A stretch of 64,000 bases of DNA from UBA868 sp016776875 (GTDB lineage Bacteria > Pseudomonadota > Gammaproteobacteria > Arenicellales > UBA868), in assembly GCA_051201585.1 (NCBI GenBank), contig CP179198.1, positions 2,356,001 to 2,420,000 of the forward strand, written 5' to 3'. The position numbers and the translations under genes are program-made. Below are positions 8,809-17,959 of the stretch, in pieces. The notes under the pieces were generated by a model. It was not told the DNA's origin and did not search any database. It saw only the letters and a list, made by a program, of their open reading frames with translations. How positions within the stretch are numbered: position 1 is the first letter of the stretch; every line of letters begins with the position of its first letter.

Positions 8809-10854
8809 ATGACAATCAATAGTGATCCCTTACTGGCGACTTTCAAGTTAAAGCATCTCACTTTAAAAAACCGAGTGATGTCCACGAGCCACGAACCCGC
8901 GTACTCAGAAAACGGTTTGCCCACAGAGCGATATCAGCTTTATCACGAAGAAAAAGCAAAAGGCGGTATTGGATTGACCATGTTTGGTGGTGGGACCCTC
9001 ATTGCACCGGACTCCCCCGCAGCCTACGGTAATTTATATGCAGGCAACGATGAAATTATTCCTCACTTTCGTGCGCTTGCTCGCCGGGTGCACGCGCACG
9101 GCGCGGCGACAATGTGCCAGCTTTCTCATCTTGGGAGACGAACCTCAAATTATGCGGGCGACTGGTTGCCCGTTATCGCGCCCTCCGCCGTTCGGGAGCC
9201 GGCGCATCGGGCCTTTCCTAAAGAAATGGAAGACTGGGATATCAAACGCATTGTTAAAGCCTATGGCGCTGCCGCTCGACGTAGCCGTGAGGGCGACCTA
9301 GACGGTATCGAGGTATTCGCGAATGGCCACCTTTTAGACAGCTTCTGGACGCCCTCCGTCAACCGGCGTACCGATCAATACGGAGGATCTCTTGAAAATC
9401 GAATGCGCTTTTCAATTGAAGTGCTTGAGGAAATCCGAAAGCAAGTCGGAGACGACTTTATCGTCGGCATTCGTATGATGTTTGATGAAGCGTTAGATGG
9501 AGGTCTCAAGTTTGATGAGGGTCTACGGATCGGCGAAATTCTCGTTGAAACCGGGATGATTGATTTCTTCAACGTCAACCGGGGGCATTGCTCAACCAGT
9601 GTAGGCCTTGCCGATTTGATCCCTAACATGGGTGTGCCCCAAGCCCCTCATTTGAGCTTTGCTGGAGAAATTAAGCGGCACTTTAACTTGCCGGTAATGC
9701 ATGCGGCTCGTATCAACGATGTGGCAACGGCACGATATGCGGTTAAGGAAGGATTACTGGATCTTGTCAGTATGACTCGTGGACATATCGCGGACCCCCA
9801 CATCGTTTCTAAAATTATGCGTGGCGAAGAAGATCAAATTCGCCCCTGTGTCGGAATGGGTTACTGCATTGATCGAATCTATGGCGAAGGAGAAGCCCTA
9901 TGCGCACATAACCCGGCTACGGGCCGAGAAGCCTCATTGCCGCAAATCATAAGAAAGAGCAAAGATGTACGCAAGAAAATTGTAATTGTAGGTGCTGGCC
10001 CTGCTGGCCTTGAGGCCGCAAGAGTTTGCGCCTCCAGAGGGCACGAGGTAATCGTTTTTGAGGCTGCCAACATTCATGGCGGGCAAGTGAATATTGCAGC
10101 AAAACTTCAAAGGCGAAGAGAAATCCTCGGGATCACAGATTGGCTCTTCGACCAATGTCAGCGACTCGGCGTCGTATTTCGATTCAACACTTATGCCGAA
10201 ATCGACATGGTAATTGGGTTATCCCCCGAAGTTGTGCTGATTGCAACCGGCGGCGTTCCCCATGCAGGCTACCTAAAAACGGGTGCAGATCTCGCGGTTT
10301 CCAGTTGGGATATTCTGTCAGGTCATGTCCCTATCGGCAGTCATGTTTTATTTTTTGACGATAACGGCCAACATGCGGGAATGACCTGTGCGGAATTCCT
10401 AGCTGAAAGTGAATGCACCCTTGAATACCTCTCGCCGGAGATGATGATTGCACCCGATATCGGTGGCACTAATCATCCCGCTTATCTACGAAGCCTCTAT
10501 AACAACGGCGTTTCAATTACGCTGAATCAGCGATTAGTCGGAATTCAGCGCGAAGATGATGGTTTTTCAGTAACGATCTTTAATGAATACACAAACACCA
10601 GCACCGAACGACGATTTGATCAGATCATTTCTGACAACGGGACTCTTCCGGCAGATGAGCTCTATTTTGATCTTAAAAAAGACTCGATCAATCTGGGAGA
10701 AGTGGATCAGTCTGCCCTGCTAGGCGGACAGCCTCAAGGTATCAAAAGCAATTCGGACGGGATGTACCAACTTTTCAGGATCGGTGATGCCGTCACAAGT
10801 CGAAACATCCATGCATCTATCTACGATGCGCTACGACTGTGCATGTTGTTTTAG
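8809..10854 (+). CDS. NADH:flavin oxidoreductase, DgcA / N-methylproline demethylase-like
   Basis: A 681-residue two-part flavoprotein of the trimethylamine dehydrogenase / 2,4-dienoyl-CoA reductase group. Residues 1-340 form an Old Yellow Enzyme-type FMN barrel. A Cys motif, CVGMGYC plus a Cys 12 residues on (EALCAHNPATGRE), marks the Fe-S region near residue 350. A Rossmann FAD/NAD domain follows (KIVIVGAGPAGLEAARV, about residue 388). The STSHEPAY start and CIDRIYGEG resemble dimethylglycine or N-methylproline demethylases. The likely role is oxidative N-demethylation of a methylated amino acid. It is convergent with a dimethylglycine-dehydrogenase-like gene, which supports that role; the exact substrate is not determinable. 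Confidence 0.85.
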   Translation: MTINSDPLLATFKLKHLTLKNRVMSTSHEPAYSENGLPTERYQLYHEEKAKGGIGLTMFGGGTLIAPDSPAAYGNLYAGNDEIIPHFRALARRVHAHGAATMCQLSHLGRRTSNYAGDWLPVIAPSAVREPAHRAFPKEMEDWDIKRIVKAYGAAARRSREGDLDGIEVFANGHLLDSFWTPSVNRRTDQYGGSLENRMRFSIEVLEEIRKQVGDDFIVGIRMMFDEALDGGLKFDEGLRIGEILVETGMIDFFNVNRGHCSTSVGLADLIPNMGVPQAPHLSFAGEIKRHFNLPVMHAARINDVATARYAVKEGLLDLVSMTRGHIADPHIVSKIMRGEEDQIRPCVGMGYCIDRIYGEGEALCAHNPATGREASLPQIIRKSKDVRKKIVIVGAGPAGLEAARVCASRGHEVIVFEAANIHGGQVNIAAKLQRRREILGITDWLFDQCQRLGVVFRFNTYAEIDMVIGLSPEVVLIATGGVPHAGYLKTGADLAVSSWDILSGHVPIGSHVLFFDDNGQHAGMTCAEFLAESECTLEYLSPEMMIAPDIGGTNHPAYLRSLYNNGVSITLNQRLVGIQREDDGFSVTIFNEYTNTSTERRFDQIISDNGTLPADELYFDLKKDSINLGEVDQSALLGGQPQGIKSNSDGMYQLFRIGDAVTSRNIHASIYDALRLCMLF

Positions 10855-10879
10855 ACGCCCACTGAGCAATTAGAAAACG

Positions 10880-13297
10880 CTAACCTTTTAAACGTTTATT
10901 GTCAGGATCCCATGCTGCTTCACCAAGCACTTTGGCACTTCTTTTTTCGCCCAAAATTTGTATCTCAAAAATAGTGTCTACCTTGTCATATCCAGAATCA
11001 ACATATGCGAACGCTAGGCTCTTCTTGACATAATGACCGAAGGCGCCACTCGTTGTGATTCCCACTATCTTTTCTCCATCGAACACTGGCTCATTACCTA
11101 AGGGGTCTGCGTCAACAGTTTCGACTTCACAAAACACTAAATGAGTCGACACGCCATCGCGCTTTTTTGACTCCACAACATCTGCGCCGATATAACCACC
11201 CGATTTTCGGGCAAATCGGAGCATGTCCGACTCCACGAGCGAAATCTCAGTGGTCAGTTCAGAGCCCCAGCCTTTATAGGCTTTCTCCATTCTCAACGAG
11301 TTCATTGCATAAGTGCCAAAACGGCGAATATCACTCGACTTTCCGGCTTGCATAAGTGCGTCGTCAAGTTCGCCCAATCTTGGTATCGGGCAATGCAACT
11401 CCCATCCAAGCTCGCCAACATATGAGACTCGAAGTGCTCGAACAGGAATACCAGACACGCTGACTTTTCTGTTTCGCATCCAGGTAAAGCCAGACTCATT
11501 ACTCAGGTCTGTCTCGGTCAGAATCGAAAGCACATCTCTTGATAACGGGCCTGTTAATAACAGCACGCCAAAATCTTCCGTCACGTTAGTTACGGAAACA
11601 TCCTCATCCTTTTGAATATGCTGCACAAGCCAATCAAAATCATGCAGTTCCGCGACTGCTGCAGATAAAAGATAATAATGATTCTCAGCGAGACAGGCTA
11701 TCGTGGCTTCGCTCTCAATCCCGCCCTTTTCAGTCAACATCTGTGAAAGAACGATTCCACCTACTTTTGTCGGAACTCGATTAGCGCATAGACGCTCAAG
11801 AAAACCCTGTGCATCTGTTCCCGAAACCTCATATTTAGAAAAACTCGTGAGATCCGTCAGTCCCACTCTTTCTCGCACGGCCTTGCACTCTTCAGCAACC
11901 GCGGCGAAGCTATTGTTACGACGAAAACTGTAGTTCTCTTTTTCGCCTTTGGCAGCATACCATTTCGCTCGCTCCCATCCGAAAGTATCGCCATACAGCG
12001 CGCCAGCTTGCTTGAGCGTTTTATAAAGCGGTGTAACCCGAGTTGGCCGGCCGGCCTCGCGAAACTCGCCCGGCAAATGAGGCTGATACATCTGTTCATA
12101 TTCATCAACAGATTTTGCAATCGCGTAATCGCCACTCGCCCATTTCCCAAAACGCCGCGGATCCATGTCCCGAACGTTAATCTCTGTCTGGCCATGTGTC
12201 ATCCACTGCGCTAAAAACTTTCCGCAACCGGGTCCTTGGGTGATGCCAATTGATGCCCCACAGCAAAGCCAGTAATTAGGCAAACCTTCAGCGGGGCCCA
12301 ACAAAAATCCGCCGTCAGGCGTATGGGTTATCGGGCCATTCACAACCCGTTTAATGCCGGCATTGGTCCAACAGGGGATACGTTCTGCGGCGTGCTCAAG
12401 ACTCACCTCAAGACGATCCAGTGCCGGAGTCAAAAGCTCCATATCGAAACTCCAATCGATACCATCGAGACCCCATGTCTGCGCATTCGCTCTCTCGTAA
12501 GGACCGATTAATATCCCTTGCTGCTCTTGCCGGTAATAACAAGATGCTAACGGATCCCTGACCACAGGCGGTTCGCGATCAAGCGCTTCGACCTCGGGCA
12601 AATTATCGGTCACAAGGTAGTGGTGTTCCATATTTACAATCGGAAGATCGAGGCCTACCCACTCTCCTATTTGCTTGGCAAAGCTACCTGCGGCGTTTAC
12701 GACATGCTCGCAGGTGATCGAGCCTTTATCGGTCGTCACTTCCCACTCACCGGTCTCAAGAAGACGGGTGCCGGTCACTCGAGTATGCCGGTAAATGGTG
12801 GCGCCACCTTGTCGGGCCCCTATCGCCATCGCGTTGGTTGCACTGGCAGGATCCGTATGTCCATCGTTCGGCGTATAAAACCCCATCTTGACGTCATCAA
12901 CCATCAGTAACGGATGGAGTTCTCGAATTTCACCGGGGCTAATTAAATGACACTCGCTACCCACTGCATCAAGAATACCTTTGACATAATGAAACCAATC
13001 AACCTCTGCGTCATTAAGCGCGAGTCGTATCGCGCCACACCCATGCCAGCCTGTCGCCTGACCGGTCTCCGCTTCAAGCGATTTATAAAGTGCAGGACCT
13101 TCCTGATGAAGCTTTGCCATACTGAGTCCACCAATAAAATGAGGAATCAGGCCGGCGGCATGCCAGGTTGACCCAGACGTCAACTCACCTTTCTCTACTA
13201 AAACAATATCATCCCAGCCCTCTTTCGCAAGAAAGTAGATTAACCCCGCTCCAAGAGCACCTCCGCCAATCACCACGACTCGCGCATGCTGTTTCAT
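10880..13297 (-). CDS. FAD-dependent dehydrogenase with GcvT domain (dimethylglycine/sarcosine dehydrogenase-like)
   Basis: Oxidises an N-methyl amino acid and passes the methyl group to tetrahydrofolate, in family members such as dimethylglycine and sarcosine dehydrogenase. The 805-residue protein starts with the dinucleotide-binding motif VVVIGGGALGAGL (residues 8-20). GSTWHAAGLIPHF follows, in which the His corresponds to the covalent flavin site of the family. The DAO and FAO_M domains fill residues 1-430. The C-terminal aminomethyltransferase (GcvT) domain covers about 440-800 and includes VGLTDLTSFSKYEVSG and GTYAMNSLRMEKAYKGWG. It lies downstream of the class V aminotransferase gene on the same strand. 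Confidence 0.92.
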   Translation of the reverse strand: MKQHARVVVIGGGALGAGLIYFLAKEGWDDIVLVEKGELTSGSTWHAAGLIPHFIGGLSMAKLHQEGPALYKSLEAETGQATGWHGCGAIRLALNDAEVDWFHYVKGILDAVGSECHLISPGEIRELHPLLMVDDVKMGFYTPNDGHTDPASATNAMAIGARQGGATIYRHTRVTGTRLLETGEWEVTTDKGSITCEHVVNAAGSFAKQIGEWVGLDLPIVNMEHHYLVTDNLPEVEALDREPPVVRDPLASCYYRQEQQGILIGPYERANAQTWGLDGIDWSFDMELLTPALDRLEVSLEHAAERIPCWTNAGIKRVVNGPITHTPDGGFLLGPAEGLPNYWLCCGASIGITQGPGCGKFLAQWMTHGQTEINVRDMDPRRFGKWASGDYAIAKSVDEYEQMYQPHLPGEFREAGRPTRVTPLYKTLKQAGALYGDTFGWERAKWYAAKGEKENYSFRRNNSFAAVAEECKAVRERVGLTDLTSFSKYEVSGTDAQGFLERLCANRVPTKVGGIVLSQMLTEKGGIESEATIACLAENHYYLLSAAVAELHDFDWLVQHIQKDEDVSVTNVTEDFGVLLLTGPLSRDVLSILTETDLSNESGFTWMRNRKVSVSGIPVRALRVSYVGELGWELHCPIPRLGELDDALMQAGKSSDIRRFGTYAMNSLRMEKAYKGWGSELTTEISLVESDMLRFARKSGGYIGADVVESKKRDGVSTHLVFCEVETVDADPLGNEPVFDGEKIVGITTSGAFGHYVKKSLAFAYVDSGYDKVDTIFEIQILGEKRSAKVLGEAAWDPDNKRLKG

Positions 13298-13406
13298 CCC
13301 AAGTCTCCAATTCTTTTCTGGGAATATTTTCTTGCTCTGTTTATCAAAATTTTTCTAATCCGACTCTTTGGTCCAATTTAAAAAATTGGGCGCTTCACGG
13401 CGAATG

Positions 13407-14645
13407 CTAGGGCAGGATGCTATCGAGCGCGCCTATCAATTTCTTTACTTCTTCAATCGTGTTGTATTGCACCAAACTCACCCGAACAACTCCATCTTCA
13501 GGGTCCATCCCTAATGATTCAACACAGCGCAAAGCATAAAAATCGCCAGCGCCAGCCGCGATTTGATGTTCAGCAAGTTTCTGAGCAATGTGTTGCGACG
13601 GCATCCCGCGTGCGTGAAAAGCGATCGTCGAAGCCCGTTTTCCCGGGGTCGCATGATCTTGCCCCAAAATTCGGATGTCGTCCCGATTCTTGAGATAATC
13701 AAGCAACTGATTGGCAAGATTTGCCTCGTGAGCCTCTACAAGATCGAAAACTTTCACCGCTTTTTGATGGATACCCATATCGCTATCGCCAAAATGATGG
13801 CGGTACAAATTGTCAAAATATTGCGTGATTCCGGCGAGTGCCCCAATTTGGGCGTGTTGAGGTCCACTCGGATTTAAGCGGTAGCGTGATTTTTCCTCAT
13901 TAAAGTAATGCCCCTGCCCTTCAGTCTTCTTGAGCGCGTCACTAGATCCCCACAATATGCCCTGATGAGTTCCAAATGTCTTGTAAGTGCTGTAAGCATA
14001 AAAATCCACGCCCCACGATTGCACATCCGGAATCACATGAGGCGCATAAGAAACACCGTCAGCTACCACCAAAGCGCCCACCCGATGCGCCATTTCAGTG
14101 ATACTTTTCATGTCATTAAATGTGGCAACGAGATTAGAACAAAGCGTGCAACACACAATTTTTGTTTTCTCGTTAATTAACGCTTCAAGATCATTCAGAT
14201 CCAACTCGGCATCTGCTTTACCAACTCGCCACTCGCGAATAATAATACCGTGTTCCGAGAGCCTTCTCCAACAGCCAATATTGGCCTCATGATCCTGATT
14301 AGTCACGATGATTTCATCACCGACTTTTAACAGGTGACGAAGACTTTGTGCGAGCACGTAAAAATTTAGGGTAGTCGAGGGCCCAATCGTGATCTCGTCT
14401 TCTCTTGCGTTCAGCAGTTGAGCAATTGCAGCATACGATTCATCCATCTCTTCCCCGGCCTTCCTGGAGAGCCCTGAAAAACTATAAGGCTGAACCTTAT
14501 GTTCAACAAAAAATTGCTGTAAACGATCAATGACCGTAGCGGGAACATAAGACCCGCCCGCGTTTTCAAAAAACGCCCAGTCCTTGGTCTCTTCTGCCTT
14601 GAAAGCAGGAAATTGCGCTCTTACAAAATTAACGTCGAGTTCCAT
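13407..14645 (-). CDS. Class V PLP-dependent aminotransferase / cysteine desulfurase-like (VC1184 type)
   Basis: A fold-type I PLP enzyme of 412 residues related to cysteine desulfurases and isopenicillin N epimerase. The FENAGGSYVP start, the DGVSYAPHVIPD segment holding the PLP-pyridine Asp, and the Schiff-base Lys in YSTYKTFGTHQG are visible. The late Cys (YALRCVESLGM) is not in the mobile loop position of SufS or IscS, so a true desulfurase role is doubtful. It sits between mutM (44 bp upstream) and the dimethylglycine-dehydrogenase-like gene (109 bp downstream), all on the minus strand. The context suggests a role in amino-acid or amine catabolism (inference). Confidence 0.88.
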   Translation of the reverse strand: MELDVNFVRAQFPAFKAEETKDWAFFENAGGSYVPATVIDRLQQFFVEHKVQPYSFSGLSRKAGEEMDESYAAIAQLLNAREDEITIGPSTTLNFYVLAQSLRHLLKVGDEIIVTNQDHEANIGCWRRLSEHGIIIREWRVGKADAELDLNDLEALINEKTKIVCCTLCSNLVATFNDMKSITEMAHRVGALVVADGVSYAPHVIPDVQSWGVDFYAYSTYKTFGTHQGILWGSSDALKKTEGQGHYFNEEKSRYRLNPSGPQHAQIGALAGITQYFDNLYRHHFGDSDMGIHQKAVKVFDLVEAHEANLANQLLDYLKNRDDIRILGQDHATPGKRASTIAFHARGMPSQHIAQKLAEHQIAAGAGDFYALRCVESLGMDPEDGVVRVSLVQYNTIEEVKKLIGALDSILP

Positions 14646-14689
14646 ATCTACCCCAAAGTTCTATTTTTTATTCAAAACAGGCGTAAACA

Positions 14690-15505
14690 CTACGTCTGGC
14701 ATCGAGGACAATAATAAGATGCTCGCTGTCCAATTACTTTTCTCTGGACTATTTTCTCACAATTTACACAGGGTAAACCTGCACGCTCATAAACATTAAG
14801 CGACTGCTCAAAATAACCAGGCTCACCATTGACTCGCGAATAATCACGAAGCGTTGTGCCACCGGCTTCAATGGCTTCGCTCAATACCGCCCGAATCTCT
14901 CCCAACAAACGAGCGAAGGCAATATGACTCACCCGACCCGCCGCGCGGCCGGGGCGAATGCCCGCACGAAAAAGTGCCTCACTCGCATAGATATTGCCCA
15001 CCCCAACAACAATCTTTCCATCCATAATAAATTGCTTTACCGTCACTTTTTTACCACGTGACAGGCGATACAAATACTCCGCCCTGAGTTCTTGATCAAA
15101 AGGCTCGGGGCCCAATGCTGCCAGCAGCCTATGTTCAGAGGGAAGGCCCGTGATCCATAGCACACTGCCAAAACGTCGTGGATCGTGGAACCTGAGAATT
15201 TTCCCGGAACTTAAAACTAAATCCAAATGATCATGCTTTAAAGGTGGGGTATCTTTTGGAAGCACTCGAAGTCGGCCCGACATACCAAGGTGAATCATCA
15301 CAAACCCATGACCTGTTTCAAACAAAATGTATTTCGCCCTGCGACTGACTGATTTAATCTTAAGTCCCTCTATTTTTTGATTAAAATCTCGGGGGACGGG
15401 CCAACGCAATCGACGCTCGCGAACAACAGCGTGCTTTACCACTCTACCTTCTACAAAAGGCTGCACCCCACGCATTGTCGTCTCGACCTCAGGTAGTTCA
15501 GGCAT
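14690..15505 (-). CDS. mutM: Formamidopyrimidine-DNA glycosylase MutM (Fpg)
   Basis: Base-excision repair glycosylase/AP lyase that removes 8-oxoguanine and formamidopyrimidines. The 271-residue protein begins MPELPEVETTMRG, with Pro2 as the Schiff-base nucleophile and Glu3 as catalytic acid. The helix-two-turn-helix (IVVGVGNIYASEALFRAGI) lies near residue 170. The C-terminal zinc finger CVNCEKIVQRK...YYCPRC closes the protein. All essential residues are present and the length is standard. Confidence 0.98.
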   Translation of the reverse strand: MPELPEVETTMRGVQPFVEGRVVKHAVVRERRLRWPVPRDFNQKIEGLKIKSVSRRAKYILFETGHGFVMIHLGMSGRLRVLPKDTPPLKHDHLDLVLSSGKILRFHDPRRFGSVLWITGLPSEHRLLAALGPEPFDQELRAEYLYRLSRGKKVTVKQFIMDGKIVVGVGNIYASEALFRAGIRPGRAAGRVSHIAFARLLGEIRAVLSEAIEAGGTTLRDYSRVNGEPGYFEQSLNVYERAGLPCVNCEKIVQRKVIGQRASYYCPRCQT

Positions 15506-15640
15506 AACTCTATGTCGCCATTTGGCTTTTTAAGGATTGTCATCAGAGGTATTTTCTCGCAGACTCTGACGGGGAAAATTGGAAATTTTTTACTTGAGAA
15601 TCGTGTCTCTCGCCGCGTTTAACCTAATACTTCATATTTT

Positions 15641-16661
15641 ATGACTTTCACCGTTACAAATCAGAAAACCGGAACCGAATTCAGCGTCGACCCAACTGAA
15701 ACAATCTTGGATGCCGCTACCCGTCATGGCTATGGATTTAACTACAGCTGTCGAAGCGGATCCTGTGGCAGTTGCAAAGGGCTTCTCGTCTCCGGGTCGC
15801 TTGAATCTCCAGCTGAACCTCAGACTGCGCTATCGGAAGCCGATATTGACAGTGGACAAATCCTGCTTTGCCAGGCACGACCCTCGACGAATATTGTTAT
15901 CGAAGCGATTGAGTTACCCGCAGGCAAGCTCCCTGCCGATCCGGACGCTACCCTGTAGGGTGACAGCGCTGGAAAAGGCTTGTCATGATGTAATGGTGGT
16001 TAAGCTGAAACTGCCTCAAAATCAGGATTTTCGCTTCCTTCCGGGTCAATACGTTGACATACTGCTCCGCGACGGCCGGCGGCGTAGTTTTTCAATCGCA
16101 AACGGGACTGGTATTGAAGAGGGTCTCGAGCTACATATTCGCCTGGTTCCAGATGGCCACTTCAGCGGGCAAGTTTTCAATTCTTTAAAAGTTCGAGATT
16201 TATTACGGTTTCAAGGCCCTTTTGGAACTTTTTTTCTCAGAGAAGACAGTGACCAGCCCGCAATAATGGTCGCAGGGGGCACCGGACTTGCTCCTATCAA
16301 AGCGATTTTAGAAAGTGCTTTTTTAGACCAAACCGTGCGCCCTTTTCATTTATTTTGGGGCGTTCGAAACGCTCACGACCTCTATGCTCATGACCTGCTC
16401 ACCAAATGGGTTGAGCAATACGACAACTTTAATTACACACCTGTTCTATCAGAGCCACAAGAGGACAAAAGCTGGGCGGGCGAGCAGGGATGGGTGCATG
16501 AGGCCGCACTGCGGCATTTCCCTGATCTTTCTCAGGTTGATGTTTATGCCAGCGGTCCTCCACCGATGATCGAAGCGTTAAAAAACGCTTTTGAAGACGC
16601 CGGACTAGCTATCGAACGACTTTATTTTGACTCATTTGAATACGCCTCTGACACGGCATAG
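15641..16661 (+). pseudogene. 2Fe-2S ferredoxin / NAD(P)H reductase fusion, frameshifted
   Basis: Resembles CDP-6-deoxyglucoseen reductase-like electron-transfer proteins. A plant-type ferredoxin domain (15641 to about 15925) has cluster Cys residues CRSGSCGSC and a distant LLCQARP. It ends at an early TAG (15956-15958). The FAD/NAD reductase half continues one frame over to 16661, with LPGQYVDILL, RSFSIANG, VAGGTGLAPIKAI and YASGPPPMIEAL. The expected joined text around 15930 would read roughly PAGKLPPIRTLPCRV, so one extra base near 15929-15936 explains the break. Both halves look otherwise intact. The reductase half lacks its own ribosome site, so without correction no functional fusion is made. 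Confidence 0.8.
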
Positions 16662-16717
16662 TCATTGAGAACCCGCTGGTATGTAGGCAAAGCGCACCAC
16701 TTTAGACAAATAATACC

Positions 16718-17959
16718 TTACGGTGCCGAAGATGAAATAACCGGGACCAGTTCGCCAGTTCTTACAGGTAGTCCTGATGGCATTTTATTAAGACGATTGG
16801 TTTCTTCTATTTGTAAACCCCGTCGGTAACACTGAAGCGCTTTGTCAGACTCTCCAAGCGATTCCAGTAATAGACCTAATTCGAGGTAGCTTTCTTTCGT
16901 ACCCCCCATCTGGATTGCCTTTAAGACCAATTCTTTTGCTTTCTGGCGATTACTATTCTCGATATTCAACCGAGCTAACGTCATGAGCAAATTAGGGTCA
17001 TCCTGGCGACCCAGACGCCACTGTTCCGCTCTTTGGAGTTGCTCATCAATTCGCTCAGAACGAACACATCCGTACAAACGGACCAACTCACCATCCCATT
17101 TTCGATCAATGCACTTTCTCAGGAATTTCTCAGCAATATCAGACTGTCCAGCATCAATTAGGGCCCGGACGTGCGCAGCCTGCAGAACCGGATTCTTCCG
17201 GTCACGACGGCCCAAGCGACGCCACGCCGTTTGCGGATCATCGTGCCCGGTTAACCTATGCATCTGGATTTGCTGACGCAGCGATACGCTTTCTGCATGG
17301 GGTAGTTTTTTTATTTCACGGTTTTTTTGCATCAGTTTTTCAAGCGCGGGCCAGTCTTCCTGCTGACGGAGCGCGTCAATGAGCATTATTTGCACTGCCC
17401 CATGACGAATGCCCTGCTCATATAAGTCCTCAAGAACGCCGCGTGCCTCATCAATTTGACCCGCCCGTTCAAGCAGACGGGCGCGTGTAATTTCAATGGC
17501 CGTCAAGTGCTCTGGACTTTGCGATCGCGCTTCTAAAAGATATTGATCTCGGTTTTCAAAATCTCCCCTTTGTTGAGCTGCGTATGCTGCACCAAGATAC
17601 TGCAGTAACGGTGTGCTGCCTTTACCGAGGCCCGCAATAAGCAGGGCTTCAGCCTCTTCCCACTCTCCCTCAATTAATCGAGCGTACCCCATTAACGTCG
17701 CGTCGTCCGCGCGGCGATGTTTGCGCGCCAGTTGCCAACTTCGGATATCACTTGGGGTGCGAAATATTCGCAAAATAGAACGAACCAAAAAATAAATGCC
17801 AACAACGCCAAGGATAGATATTGCTAACAACAAGGCTAGAGAGATTTCTATCTCATAAGGCCACCTGGAGATCAGCACATACCCCGGATCGTCCTGGGCT
17901 AGAAAACCCAGCGTTAATGCGATTACAAATGCCGTCAATAGCAAGATCATTCCAATCAC
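16718..17959 (-). CDS. hemY: HemY, TPR-containing inner-membrane protein
   Basis: Last gene of the hemCDXY operon. HemY proteins are inner-membrane proteins linked to haem synthesis in gammaproteobacteria, with no proven enzymatic role. Two membrane spans lie near the N-terminus (residues 1-20 and about 40-65), followed by the family HemY_N segment. A series of tetratricopeptide-like helical repeats runs from about residue 100 to 390 (LTAIEITRARLLERAGQIDEA; SYLELGLLLESLGESDKALQCYR). The start overlaps the hemX stop by 4 bp, which indicates translational coupling. Length is normal at 413 residues. Confidence 0.93.
   Translation of the reverse strand: MIGMILLLTAFVIALTLGFLAQDDPGYVLISRWPYEIEISLALLLAISILGVVGIYFLVRSILRIFRTPSDIRSWQLARKHRRADDATLMGYARLIEGEWEEAEALLIAGLGKGSTPLLQYLGAAYAAQQRGDFENRDQYLLEARSQSPEHLTAIEITRARLLERAGQIDEARGVLEDLYEQGIRHGAVQIMLIDALRQQEDWPALEKLMQKNREIKKLPHAESVSLRQQIQMHRLTGHDDPQTAWRRLGRRDRKNPVLQAAHVRALIDAGQSDIAEKFLRKCIDRKWDGELVRLYGCVRSERIDEQLQRAEQWRLGRQDDPNLLMTLARLNIENSNRQKAKELVLKAIQMGGTKESYLELGLLLESLGESDKALQCYRRGLQIEETNRLNKMPSGLPVRTGELVPVISSSAP

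Noticed and set aside
13298..13406. Glycine riboswitch upstream of the dimethylglycine-dehydrogenase-like gene
   Set aside because: The conserved glycine aptamer core is not found; only a normal GGAG ribosome site is present.
15926..15958. Programmed +1 frameshift in the ferredoxin-reductase gene
   Set aside because: No slippery stop context or stimulatory structure is visible, and four other genes in the window carry similar isolated shifts, so a sequence error or mutation is simpler.
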